This document shows positions 15,839-25,500 of a stretch of DNA of 64,000 bases, piece after piece. Under the pieces are notes generated by a model. That model was given only the letters and a program-made list of their open reading frames with translations. It was not told the DNA's origin and did no database searches. The translations under genes were made by a program, and so were the position numbers. The stretch is from an uncultured Prevotellaceae bacterium (GTDB lineage Bacteria > Bacteroidota > Bacteroidia > Bacteroidales > Muribaculaceae). Position 1 is the stretch's first letter; each line of letters opens with the position of its first letter. Where the stretch lies: positions 97,891 through 161,890 of the forward strand of contig ONGE01000001.1 in NCBI GenBank assembly GCA_900317325.1. Direction: 5' to 3'.

Positions 15839-17917
15839 ATGAAGAGAATTGCGACATTGTTGACGATGGTGACGGTGGTGATGATGGCCGTTGCCCAGAT
15901 GGCTAATCCTGTCACATTTACTTCCCAGCTTAAAACGACCAATGGTTCCAGCGAGGGCGAGATTGTCTTTACCGGCAAGATCGACAAGGGCTGGCATGTG
16001 TATTCAACCAACCTGGGCGACGCCGGCCCCACCGAGGCCAGCATCACCTTCCACAAGAAGGATGGTGTGGAGCCTGTGGGCAAACTGAAAGCCGTGGGCA
16101 AGGAAATCTCGCAATTTGACGAGTTGTTCGGCGCCAAGCTGCGCTACTTCGAGAACAACGTGCAGTTTGTGCAAAAGGTGAAGTTCACCAAGCCCAACTA
16201 TGACATCGACTGCGACCTGGAATACGGCGCGTGCAACGACCAGTCGTGCCTGCCGCCATCGAGCTCAAGCCTGAAGAAGGCCGGCAAGTCGCCCGCCGTT
16301 GACGGCGAGGCCGACAAGAACAAGGAGGAAGAGGACAAGGCAAAGGCCGAAGCCGAAGCCAAGGCCAAAGCCGACTCGCTCGCAGCCCTGGCCGCCCTGG
16401 CTGCCGACAGTGCAGCGATGGGGGCTCCCGTCGACAGTGCAGCACTCGCAGCCCTGGACCACGACGCGCTGTGGAAACCCGTGGTGGGTGACATCCAGCG
16501 CATCGACGGCACCGACGGCGGCAGCAGCAGCCGCTCGCTGTGGTGGATTTTCCTGATGGGCATACTGGGCGGCCTGGTGGCCCTGTTCACCCCGTGCGTG
16601 TGGCCCATCATCCCGATGACGGTGAGCTTCTTCCTCAAGCGTGCCAAGAATGACAAGAAAAAAGGCATCAAGGATGCCATCACCTACGGCATCTCGATTG
16701 TCGTCATCTACCTGGCTCTGGGCCTGATCGTGACTGCCATCTTCGGCCCCAGTGCCCTGAACGCCCTGTCGACCAATGCGGTGTTCAACATCTTCCTGTG
16801 TCTGCTGCTGGTAGTGTTCGCGCTGTCGTTCTTCGGCATGTTCGAGATCAAGCTGCCCAGCAAGTGGTCTAACGCCGTCGACAACAAGGCCAGCAACACC
16901 AGCGGCCTGCTGTCCATCTTCCTGATGGCCTTCACCCTGGCCCTCGTGTCGTTCTCGTGCACGGGTCCCATCATCGGTTTCCTGCTCGTGGATTTCGCCA
17001 CCAGCGGCAACTTCTGGGGTCCCGCCATCGGCATGCTGGGCTTTGCATTGGCCCTGGCGCTGCCGTTCACGCTGTTTGCCCTCTTCCCCTCGTGGCTGAA
17101 GTCGGCTCCCAAGTCGGGCGGCTGGATGAACATCCTCAAGGTGACCCTCGGCTTCATCGAGTTGGCCTTTGCCTGCAAATTCTTCTCGGTGGCCGACCTG
17201 GCCTACGGCTGGCACCTGATGGACCGTGAGGTGTTCCTGTGCCTGTGGATCGCCATCTTCGGTCTGCTGGGCCTCTACCTCATCGGCAAACTCAAGTTCC
17301 AGAGCGACATCGTCATGCCCGGCGACGAGAGCAGGCCCATGCCCGTGATCTGCATCATGGGCGGACTGATCTCGCTGGCCTTCGCCATCTATATGATTCC
17401 TGGCCTGTGGGGCGCACCGTGCAAGGCCGTGAGCGCTTTTGCACCGCCCATGAACACCCAGGACTTCAACCTTAACACCAAGGAGGTGCGCGCCGCCTAC
17501 ACCGACTACGAGCAGGGCATGGCCGCCGCTGCCGCTGCCGGCAAGCCCGTGTTCCTGGACTTCACCGGATTTGGCTGCGTGAACTGCCGCAAGATGGAGG
17601 CCGCCGTGTGGACCGATCCCAGCGTGGCCGACAAGCTGAACAAGGACTATGTGCTCATCTCGCTCTTTGTCGATGACAAGCGCCCGCTTCCCGAGCCCGT
17701 CGAGGTGACCGAGGCAACCGGTGAGAAACGCACGCTGCGCACCATCGGCGACAAGTGGAGCTACCTGCAGCGCTACAAGTTCGGCAGCAACACCCAGCCG
17801 TTCTACGTCTGTGTGGACCCGCAGGGCAACGCCCTGAGCGGCTCGTTCAGCTACAAGGAGGACGTCCCCGCCTTCCTCGACTTCCTCACCGGCGCCCTTG
17901 ACCAGTTCCGACAATAA
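15839..17917 (+). CDS. dsbD: Protein-disulfide reductase, DsbD family
   Basis: A 692-residue inner-membrane protein passing electrons from cytoplasmic thioredoxin to periplasmic thiol proteins. Order of domains: signal peptide (1-20); periplasmic nDsbD-like domain with C132/C137 in YGACNDQSCLPP; an Ala/Lys/Glu-rich linker of about 60 residues; a transmembrane domain of about eight helices with the two redox cysteines in LFTPCVWPIIP and FSCTGPIIG; and a C-terminal thioredoxin-like domain with the pair CVNC in FTGFGCVNCRKME. All redox motifs are present. It may supply reductant to the DUF4369-thioredoxin protein encoded nearby. Confidence 0.93.
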   Translation: MKRIATLLTMVTVVMMAVAQMANPVTFTSQLKTTNGSSEGEIVFTGKIDKGWHVYSTNLGDAGPTEASITFHKKDGVEPVGKLKAVGKEISQFDELFGAKLRYFENNVQFVQKVKFTKPNYDIDCDLEYGACNDQSCLPPSSSSLKKAGKSPAVDGEADKNKEEEDKAKAEAEAKAKADSLAALAALAADSAAMGAPVDSAALAALDHDALWKPVVGDIQRIDGTDGGSSSRSLWWIFLMGILGGLVALFTPCVWPIIPMTVSFFLKRAKNDKKKGIKDAITYGISIVVIYLALGLIVTAIFGPSALNALSTNAVFNIFLCLLLVVFALSFFGMFEIKLPSKWSNAVDNKASNTSGLLSIFLMAFTLALVSFSCTGPIIGFLLVDFATSGNFWGPAIGMLGFALALALPFTLFALFPSWLKSAPKSGGWMNILKVTLGFIELAFACKFFSVADLAYGWHLMDREVFLCLWIAIFGLLGLYLIGKLKFQSDIVMPGDESRPMPVICIMGGLISLAFAIYMIPGLWGAPCKAVSAFAPPMNTQDFNLNTKEVRAAYTDYEQGMAAAAAAGKPVFLDFTGFGCVNCRKMEAAVWTDPSVADKLNKDYVLISLFVDDKRPLPEPVEVTEATGEKRTLRTIGDKWSYLQRYKFGSNTQPFYVCVDPQGNALSGSFSYKEDVPAFLDFLTGALDQFRQ

Positions 17918-17928
17918 AACAAAAAGGA

Positions 17929-17998
17929 AAACAATAAGTACAACAAATACAATGATTTAAATAATTGTCATTATTGTATTTATTGTTTTCTTTTTAGA
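17929..17998. repeat. Mirror-arranged nonamer array / inverted repeat
   Basis: Three 9-nt units of the form ACAAYRANT (ACAATAAGT, ACAACAAAT, ACAATGATT) are followed after a short AT stretch by inverted units (about TCATTATTG, TATTTATTG, TTTTCTTTT), so the region can fold into one long imperfect hairpin. It fills the gap between dsbD and the next gene and could terminate dsbD. Confidence 0.55.
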
Positions 17999-18013
17999 AA
18001 AACTATAGATAGA

Positions 18014-19324
18014 ATGATTGAAGAGAAGATTAGAGAACAGATTATCGCGCTGATGAAACGCGAGGTGGTTCCTGCCGTGGGATGTACCGAGCCCATGGCA
18101 GTGGCCTTGTGTGTGAGCCGCGCCACCGAGGTGCTGGGCTGCCGTCCTGAGAAAATCACCGTCCTGCTGAGTGCCAACATCCTGAAGAACGCCATGGGTG
18201 TGGGCATCCCTGGCACCGGCATGATAGGCCTGCCCATCGCCATCGCACTGGGCGCCATCGTCGGCAAGAGCGAGTACAAGCTCGAGGTGCTCAAGGACAT
18301 CACCCCCGAGGCCCTAGAAGAGGGCAAGCGCTTCATCGACGAGGACCGCATCGTTATCAACCTGAAAGAGGACTGCTGCGACAAGCTCTATGTCGAAGCC
18401 ATCTGCGAGGGCGGCGGACACACCGCCAGCGCCATCATTCAGGGTTCGCACACTGGCTTTGTGAGTACCTCCTATGATAACGCCATCATGCTCATCGACG
18501 ATATGCCCGACGGCATTTCCCGCGACAGCAGCGATGACGATATCGCGCTGAACCTGCGTCTGGTCTATGACTTCGCCATGACGGCCCCGCTCAACGAGAT
18601 CAAGTTCATCCTCGAGACCCGTGACTACAACCTCAAAGCTGCCCAGGAATCGCTCAAATACAATTACGGGCACTGCCTGGGCAAGACCATGGACCGGCCG
18701 CTGAGCCACGGCATCTTCGGCAACACCATCTTCTCTCGCATCCTCTCCAAGACCGCCCTCGCCACCGATGCACGCATGGGCGGCGCCTTGATTCCCGTGA
18801 TGAGCAACAGCGGCTCGGGCAACCAGGGCATCTGCGCAACCAATCCCGTGGCCGTCTATGCCATGGAGAACGAGAACACCGAGGAGGAACTTATCCGTGC
18901 TCTCACCCTGAGCCACCTCACGGCCATCTACATCAAGCAGAGCCTGGGCAAACTAAGCGCCCTGTGTGGCTGCGTCGTGGCCTCGATAGGCAGTTCTTGT
19001 GGCATCACCTACTTGATGGGCGGCAGCTTTGAACGCATCTGCTATGCGGTCAAAAACATGATTGCCAACCTCACGGGCATGATCTGTGACGGTGCCAAGC
19101 CCAGCTGTGCCCTGAAGATTGCCTCGGGCGTATCGACTGCCCTGCTGAGTGCCGTTCTCGCCATGGAGGGCCGCCACGTCACCAGCGCCGAGGGCATTAT
19201 CGACGACGATGTGGACCGCAGCATCCGCAACCTCACCATCATCGGTGCCGACGCCATGTGCGCCACCGACCAGATGGTCCTCGACATCATGACCAGCAAG
19301 AAACAACAAGCCACCAACAAATAA
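18014..19324 (+). CDS. L-cysteine desulfidase / UPF0597 family protein (serine dehydratase alpha-like)
   Basis: A 436-residue cytoplasmic enzyme of the family that includes CyuA (YhaM), which breaks cysteine into pyruvate, ammonia and sulfide using a 4Fe-4S cluster. Diagnostic segments are VVPAVGCTEPMAVAL with C24, the glycine-rich IPGTGMIGLPIAIALGA, NSGSGNQGICATNP, and SALCGCVVASIGSSCGITYLMGG. The several conserved Cys are consistent with an iron-sulfur site. The substrate (Cys or Ser) is inferred from family only. It follows dsbD after a repeat-rich gap and ends before a GC-rich hairpin. Confidence 0.88.
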   Translation: MIEEKIREQIIALMKREVVPAVGCTEPMAVALCVSRATEVLGCRPEKITVLLSANILKNAMGVGIPGTGMIGLPIAIALGAIVGKSEYKLEVLKDITPEALEEGKRFIDEDRIVINLKEDCCDKLYVEAICEGGGHTASAIIQGSHTGFVSTSYDNAIMLIDDMPDGISRDSSDDDIALNLRLVYDFAMTAPLNEIKFILETRDYNLKAAQESLKYNYGHCLGKTMDRPLSHGIFGNTIFSRILSKTALATDARMGGALIPVMSNSGSGNQGICATNPVAVYAMENENTEEELIRALTLSHLTAIYIKQSLGKLSALCGCVVASIGSSCGITYLMGGSFERICYAVKNMIANLTGMICDGAKPSCALKIASGVSTALLSAVLAMEGRHVTSAEGIIDDDVDRSIRNLTIIGADAMCATDQMVLDIMTSKKQQATNK

Positions 19325-19406
19325 AAAAGACTCCCCCCTGCAATCACTGCTGTGGGATGTCTTATCACTATTGTATCAATTAAGATAGTATAACTGGTAT
19401 CATCAC

Positions 19407-19432
19407 GTCCGTGCCTAGTTTTAGGCACGGAC
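19407..19432. terminator. Hairpin downstream of the desulfidase gene
   Basis: An 11-bp perfect stem, GTCCGTGCCTA / TAGGCACGGAC, with a 4-nt loop and a weak T-rich flank on the plus side. It lies 82 nt after the desulfidase stop and is the probable terminator of that unit. Confidence 0.65.
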
Positions 19433-19720
19433 TATGTTTTACATGGTTGACAACACAACCAGCATCAACGATCCGGCTGCCATCAGTCAACATTTCACTT
19501 ATTCGGTATCCTATACTTGGTCTCAGTTATGATATTCACCCTATTCTATCTCGTGTACTTTTCATCCTTGATTCATCACTTCAAATTCTATGCCATAAGT
19601 GATGAATACACGGCAAAGATAATAAAAAAATGCAATAGATACTTACATTTATTCCAAAAAAAATGCACCTACAGCCTACAAATTATCATTTAAGATAGGA
19701 AGACCCCCACAGAAAACAAT
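19433..19720. other. Gene-free stretch with inverted repeat and a possible minus-strand promoter
   Basis: No convincing ORF. A perfect 11-bp inverted repeat ATTCATCACTT / AAGTGATGAAT (19571-19607, 15-nt loop) lies just downstream of a minus-strand TATCTTTG box (19621-19614). Together with the GC-rich hairpin at 19407-19432 this could delimit a roughly 200-nt minus-strand RNA, but the -33 box is not convincing. Confidence 0.35.
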
Positions 19721-19750
19721 CAGGGCGCGCCGAATTCCTCGGCACGCCCT
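19721..19750 (-). terminator. Terminator of the SusCD lipoprotein unit
   Basis: CAGGGCG-c-GCCGA pairs with TCGGC-a-CGCCCTG around a 5-nt loop; on the minus strand it is followed by a T-rich run. It lies 37 nt past the stop of the last gene in the unit. Confidence 0.8.
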
Positions 19751-19786
19751 GAGATATCAGAGTTTATCGTGTTAACCTATTCCAGA

Positions 19787-20287
19787 TCAGAATCCGGCAT
19801 AGCGTACACCATGGATGTAATAGATCGTACCGGGATCGTCGGTAAACTCGATCTTGTACTCAATGGCATCGGTCGGCATGCCGTTCACGTTCTTGCCACC
19901 GTTCTCGATGATTTTGCCATCGGTGATGGTGCAGAACTCTTCACCTGCATCAGAATCGTAGATATACACTTTCTGGCAAGAGAAGGTCTTAGCATTGAGG
20001 TCAATGGGCACCTTAATGGTATAACCCCAGAAATTGTTACCATCGCTCAACCACATCTGATCAGCATCATCGTTGGCGGTATTGTAGGTGTACATGTCCC
20101 ACTGGCCAATGCCATAAGGATCCTCATCCACTTCGCCATTCTCGATGATGTCGGCTACAACTACCCAATGGCCGGCCATCTTCTCAACAGCCGTTCCACC
20201 AGCAGGCTCGTCGGTCTCGGTATTGCATGATGCGAAACCGAGGCACAACCCGAGGGTCAAAGCAAAAATTGAAATATATTTCTTCAT
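19787..20287 (-). CDS. Surface lipoprotein, putative calycin-like lipid-binding family
   Basis: 166 residues from the ATG at 20287 (three further in-frame codons upstream start with another Met). Lipoprotein signal MKKYISIFALTLGLCLGFASC with the lipobox Cys, then an acidic stretch (NTETDEPAGG) resembling a Bacteroidetes surface-export signal. The mature part is beta-rich, starting AGHWVVVADI and containing DQMWLSDGNNFWGYTIKVPI. Such small lipoproteins are often the last gene of SusC/SusD units in Bacteroidales and are annotated as lipid-binding; that assignment is from context and memory, not from a motif. Predicted to sit on the outer membrane with the SusCD pair. Confidence 0.7.
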   Translation of the reverse strand: MKKYISIFALTLGLCLGFASCNTETDEPAGGTAVEKMAGHWVVVADIIENGEVDEDPYGIGQWDMYTYNTANDDADQMWLSDGNNFWGYTIKVPIDLNAKTFSCQKVYIYDSDAGEEFCTITDGKIIENGGKNVNGMPTDAIEYKIEFTDDPGTIYYIHGVRYAGF

Positions 20288-20311
20288 AATCTGCAATATT
20301 AAGAATTAGTG

Positions 20312-21028
20312 TTATTGGAGAATGATGTGGAACTGCATCGATCCTGCATAATCCATGTCGAAGGTCACAGTCTGGGTTTCGGGATCATACGAACCATCAT
20401 ATAAATCGTCGTAACTATCACCCCAGCCAGGAACAACAGCTGAAAGTGCAAAAATCTCATTGTCACCAGTGAGCTGGAGGTAGCCATTCATAGCATATCT
20501 GGGACCATAGCCAGCACGCACGTCATAGTAACCACCCATCATGTCACTAATAGAGAAGATACCCGGAACGATTCTTTCGATGCTGACAGGATAACCTGAG
20601 AACGGTACGGTTGCACCACTGGAGAACGAATAGCGATAAGAACCTTCCTGAACGGTATAGTCACCCGACATGTCGGTAGTCACGCTCGGGTCATAGACGC
20701 ATACCGTACGCTCAACCGAAGCAGGATATCCATCACTGCCCACGGCCGAATAAGTAATGTAATAGAATCCCGGGGAGTTGGGATCAACATCATCGGCACC
20801 TTCAACAATGATTTTGTTGGTGATATCCTCGCCAGCGAGGGTGCCAGTGCAACCAGGGTCAACAAAAGTGCTGCCAATAGGCACCAGCATAAATTCGTCA
20901 CCCTGCAGTTGAAGGTCGGCATAGTAAGTCAAGCGAGAATCGGTCAGCTCGTCTTTGTCATCGTTACACGATGTCAAGCCAAGCAGCACACCCGCCATCA
21001 ATAAGCCAAATAAATATATCTTTTTCAT
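20312..21028 (-). CDS. Surface lipoprotein with Ig-like domain (DUF5011/DUF5012-like)
   Basis: 238 residues with lipoprotein signal MKKIYLFGLLMAGVLLGLTSC and acidic +2 region (NDDKDE) suited to surface display. Residues about 35-115 form an immunoglobulin-like domain typical of SusE-position proteins, with the motif GSTFVDPGCTGTLAGEDIT and the end strand YPASVERTVCVYD. The C-terminal half is beta-rich with many Tyr/Gly. By position between SusD and the last lipoprotein it probably helps bind the glycan taken up by the SusCD pair. Confidence 0.78.
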   Translation of the reverse strand: MKKIYLFGLLMAGVLLGLTSCNDDKDELTDSRLTYYADLQLQGDEFMLVPIGSTFVDPGCTGTLAGEDITNKIIVEGADDVDPNSPGFYYITYSAVGSDGYPASVERTVCVYDPSVTTDMSGDYTVQEGSYRYSFSSGATVPFSGYPVSIERIVPGIFSISDMMGGYYDVRAGYGPRYAMNGYLQLTGDNEIFALSAVVPGWGDSYDDLYDGSYDPETQTVTFDMDYAGSMQFHIILQ

Positions 21029-21075
21029 ATTTAATCGATTTTATGTTATTCTACTATTTATATGGTAGTTCACAA

Positions 21076-22557
21076 TTACTTGGCGTCCCAGAATACACGA
21101 TCGCTGAGCAATTTGGCCGCAGGGGTATTCTTGTTCAGCTGACGAGCAGTGCTGGGATAAGGCACGCGCTTGCACAGGCCACCAGCCTGGATATAGTTCA
21201 GAGCAGGAACAATCATCTGGCCAGCGCTGTAAACGGTAGGATCCTCAAAGACCTGTCTTGCAGGAGCGGCGCAGGTAGTAGGCACATCGGTGCGGCGAAC
21301 CTCACTCCATGCCTCCATGTGGTCACGATAGAACAGGGCGGCCCACTTCTGCATGTAAATCAGGTTCAGGCGGTCGCCATCGCTGGCCTGGGCATCCCAG
21401 TTGACACGGTTGCCAGCCAGGAACGAGCCAACGCTCATGCCACGCGAAGCGAAGTCGGCAGCAACACCAGCCTCATAGGCAGCCTTAGCGGCAGCCTTGT
21501 TGCCCCAGCGCAGCTGGGTCTCGGCGATGAGGAACTGGAGCTCACTCTGGGTGAAGAAGTAGATGGGAGCGAAGGTAGCGGGCGCATAGTCGATGGCGCT
21601 CACGTCCTTGTTCTTCCATTCAACACCCCAAGATTTATAAACGGTCTTGGCACCGGGAATCTGACCTACATACTCACCAGCGTCATTCTTCATGATAGCA
21701 TACTCCATGCGCGGGTCGTTGGTAGCCATGTAGTAGCTCACGATAGGATAGGAAGCCACGTGATTCTTGGTACCCAGGGCGCGAGCCACATCATACCAGG
21801 GGTTGTACTGGCCCTCGGCGTTGCTGTAAACGTCCCAAGCCACGTTGCCGTTGAAGAAGTTGTTGGCATTGACCAGGGCAACAGCCTTGCTCTGATACTC
21901 GGCGGCATTGATACCACCGTCGATCAGACGCAGATACATGCGCAGACGCAGAGCGTTGGCAAAACCACGCCACTGGTTCAAGTTCTTGTTGAGCAGCGGG
22001 TCGGTAAGGGTCATGGGAAGACCCTCGAGGAGATCCTCGGCTTCATCCATCTCGGCAAGAACGCCCTTATATACGTCCTCGCCCTTGTCCCAAACGGGAT
22101 TGGAATTAGCGCTACCCTGCAGGGCCTCGGAATAGGGCACCTGATCCAGGTTGTCCACCAGAATCTGGAAGGCATAGGCACGCAAGACGGTGCAAGCAAA
22201 CAGGTCGCTCGGGTTCTCGGTGCGATCCATCACGTCCTTGATGTCGGCCAAAGCGCCGGCATAGAGCGTGCGGTAGCAACGGTCGAACAGGTTGGTCGAC
22301 TCATCAATGTTCAGCTCGGCCTCGTTGTTGTACTGGTTGGCCTCGGGACGCTGCTCAAAGTACTGGGCAAAGAAGCCACTGTAGTTGAACATGGCATCGC
22401 CCACAGCTGCAGCGACAGCATTCTCAGCAGCCGGGAACACCAGGTCGGGCGTGACGTCACTGCTCGACGGGTAGTTGGGGTCGTCGTTAATGTCAAGATT
22501 ACATGACGACAGGCTCAACACAGCTGCAAAAGTCAGTAATAAATATATCTTTTTCAT
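21076..22557 (-). CDS. SusD/RagB family nutrient-binding lipoprotein (SusD-like_2 type)
   Basis: A 493-residue outer-membrane lipoprotein that forms the lid of the SusC transporter. Lipobox SLSSC at residue 19 follows MKKIYLLLTFAAVL. The start of the mature protein, NLDINDDPNYPSSSDVTPDLVFPAAENAVA, and the segment YFEQRPEANQYN are characteristic of the SusD-like_2 subgroup. TPR-like helices follow (for example VLRAYAFQILVDNLDQVPYSEAL) with ELQFLIAETQLRWGNKAAAKAAYEAGV towards the C-terminus. It lies 18 bp downstream of the SusC gene in the same transcript. The glycan or other ligand cannot be deduced. Confidence 0.94.
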   Translation of the reverse strand: MKKIYLLLTFAAVLSLSSCNLDINDDPNYPSSSDVTPDLVFPAAENAVAAAVGDAMFNYSGFFAQYFEQRPEANQYNNEAELNIDESTNLFDRCYRTLYAGALADIKDVMDRTENPSDLFACTVLRAYAFQILVDNLDQVPYSEALQGSANSNPVWDKGEDVYKGVLAEMDEAEDLLEGLPMTLTDPLLNKNLNQWRGFANALRLRMYLRLIDGGINAAEYQSKAVALVNANNFFNGNVAWDVYSNAEGQYNPWYDVARALGTKNHVASYPIVSYYMATNDPRMEYAIMKNDAGEYVGQIPGAKTVYKSWGVEWKNKDVSAIDYAPATFAPIYFFTQSELQFLIAETQLRWGNKAAAKAAYEAGVAADFASRGMSVGSFLAGNRVNWDAQASDGDRLNLIYMQKWAALFYRDHMEAWSEVRRTDVPTTCAAPARQVFEDPTVYSAGQMIVPALNYIQAGGLCKRVPYPSTARQLNKNTPAAKLLSDRVFWDAK

Positions 22558-22575
22558 GTCTGTTTCAGTTTTTGA

Positions 22576-25500
22576 TTAGAATTTAACCTGTACATTGAAA
22601 CCAAACTTGCGTGAACTCGGGTTGGCCGAGAACTCACCGTAGTTACCTTCCAAGTCATTACCGAAGGTAGAAGTCTCGGGATCGATAAAGGTGTTGCTCT
22701 TGGGCGTCCACAAGAACAGGTTGTTACCGAAGAACGACAGGTTCACACCAGTGATGAAGCAATTAGCAAACCACTTGGTGGGCATCTGCCAGGAGAGGAT
22801 CACACTACGCAGTTTCACGTAGCTCTTGTCAACGAGGAATGCACGGTCCAGGTCGGGACCACCAGCATCCCAGTAGGTGAAGATACCCGTCTCGTCGAGC
22901 GGAGTGGTGTTCTCATCGTACACGGGGTTACCATTCTCATCGGTGCCAATCTCCTGTACCGAGTTGGGAACGATGAACGGGTTACGGCTGTTGAAGGCCG
23001 TCTGGATTGCGTTACCGGTAAAGTAGCTGATGTCCTTGGTGCGCGAGTAGAGCAAACCACCATGACGAACGTCGAGGTTGGCGGTCAGGCTAACGCCCTT
23101 GTAGCTCAGCGTGGTACCGAAGCCCATCAAATACTTGTAGTTCATGCTGCCGACAATCTGCTGCTCGGGGTTAACCAGCGGCTGACCCTCGCCGTCGCAG
23201 ATGATCTTGCCGTCCTCGGTCATCTGGGGAACGTAAGCCTTGAATACGCCAAGGGGCTCACCCTCGATAGCGTAGAGGCTCGTACCGCCGCTCAGACCGT
23301 AGATGGTAGCGATGCCGCCCAACTCCTCAGGCAGCTTGATAACCTTACTCCAGTTCTTGGTGTAGTTCCAGTTGATATCCCACTGGAAGTCGCCGATCTT
23401 GACGGGAGTCACGTTAACCAACAGCTCGACACCACGGTTGCGGATCTTACCCAGGTTCATGTTCTGGGCAGTGTAACCGGTGGCGGGATCCATGTTCAGC
23501 GAGAAGATCTGCTTGTCGGTATTGCGATCGTAGTAAGCAGCATCGAAGCTGAAGCGGTTCTGGAAGAAGGCCATGTTCAAACCAAGCTCGAACTCAGTGG
23601 TCATCTCAGGACTCAGATTCTGGCTACCCAGCACATTGCCCATCGAGTAAGCATTCACGCCCACCTTGGTGAAGGGGAACGAGCTACCGTTACCGAAACC
23701 GCTGGTTGCGGCTGCAGCCTGGGCATATACAGAGTTGGTCATGTAAACACCGGCATCGTTACCAGTGCGACCCCAAGCCACGCGGAACTTACCGAAGGTG
23801 AGAATGTCACGCTGTTCGGGCTTGAGCAGCTCGCTGAACAGGAACGACAAGCTCACACCGGGATAGAAGTAGGAGCGGTTGTCCCTGGGAAGGGTTGATG
23901 ACCAGTCGTTACGGCCTTGCAGGGTCAAGTAAACCATGTTCCTCCATGCGAACTCGGCACTGCCGAATACGGCCAGATAACGACGCTTCCACTCAGACTG
24001 CGAGGTCGAGGGAATCTCGGCGCTGTTACCCAGGTTGTACCACATGGGGATGGTCAGGTTGGTTACCGTCGAGCCCAGATACTTGTAGCTGCGCTCATTG
24101 CCGTTGAAACCGAGCTGAGCATTCACGTGCCAGTCTTCCAGAATCTGCTGATCGTAGGTCAACATGAAGTTCTGGTCGATCTCACGACGACGGGTGATGC
24201 TCTGCGATACCTCACCGGTGAGGTCCTTCAAAGCGTCTTCATAGTTGGGGGTATCCTTGAACAATGCCGACATGTTGGGCGAACCAAAGTTGTGGTGACC
24301 CGTGTTGGTATCCAAACCGAAGCGGTAGGTTGCCGTGAAGTATTTCAAGAATGCATAGTCGAGCTGCAGGTTGCCGTAGAAGCGCTCCTGCTCATACTCG
24401 TTCTGGTAATTATTAATAATGTAGTACGGGTTGGTAACACCGTAGGGGGTGTAGTAGTAACCCGGGGTGTTGAACGGATTGTCCAGATCCTTCATCTCAA
24501 CGATAGAGATGTCACGCGGTGTCTGCATGATACTGTTGTACATCGAACCCGTCTTCTGACCGGTGGTCACGAAGTGGTTGCGCTGGAAGGCATAGTTCAG
24601 CGAGGTGCTGAAGGTGAAGTTACCCTCGCGGTGGCTACCACGGGCCGATACCGTGTACTTGGTATAGGTGTCGGCATCCTCGGGGATGATACCGTTATCG
24701 TTAATCTGCGACAGCGAAACGAAGTAGGTGCTCTTGTCGGTTGCACCATTGAACGAGATGCTGTTGTTGTAACGGAAACCGGTAGCGAAGAAGTCCTTAA
24801 TGTTGCTCTTGATGGGAAGGTAGGACTTCATGTTCTGGCTACTGTTGTAAACCCAACCGTAAAGCTGCTGAGATCCGTCAAAGGCAGGACCCCACGAACC
24901 GTTCTCAATCTCGGTGTGGTCGCCATACCAACCCATACCGAACTGGTTCTGCATCTGCGGCAGACGCATTACAGACTCCCACTGCAGGCCACCGTTGTAC
25001 TCGATGCCCACGCCACGGTTCTGCTTGGAACCTTTCTTGGTGGTGATCAGGATGACACCGGCACCGGCACGGCTACCGTACAGGGCGGTAGCGGCAGCAC
25101 CCTTCAGAATGGTCATGCTCTCAACGTCGTTGGGGTTAACGGCGCTGGCACCGTTACCGAAGTCGTAACCGCTGTTCAGACCATCACTGCTGTAAGTTGC
25201 CGAGTTGTTCAGGGGCACACCGTCCACTACATACAGCGGCTGGTTGCTGCCCGAGAGCGAGCTCACACCACGAATGATAACCGACTTGGAGGTACCAGGG
25301 TCGGATGATGTCTCAGCGATCTGGACACCGGCCACCTTACCTGCAAGGCTCGACATAATGTCGTTGGTGCGTGCCTGGGCGATGACGTCACCCTTAATGG
25401 GAGTGGCCGACACACCCAGCGCCTTGGCTTCACGCTTGATACCCATCGCAGTAACCACGATTTCATCAAGCGCCGTGTTGTCCTCCTCAAGGGCAACGGT

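Noticed and set aside
16265-17914. Long antisense ORFs over dsbD, and similar ones over GH97 (26394-28490) and clpB (37654-39231)
   Set aside because: They are low-complexity shadows caused by GC-rich codon use in the true genes; none shows a recognisable domain.
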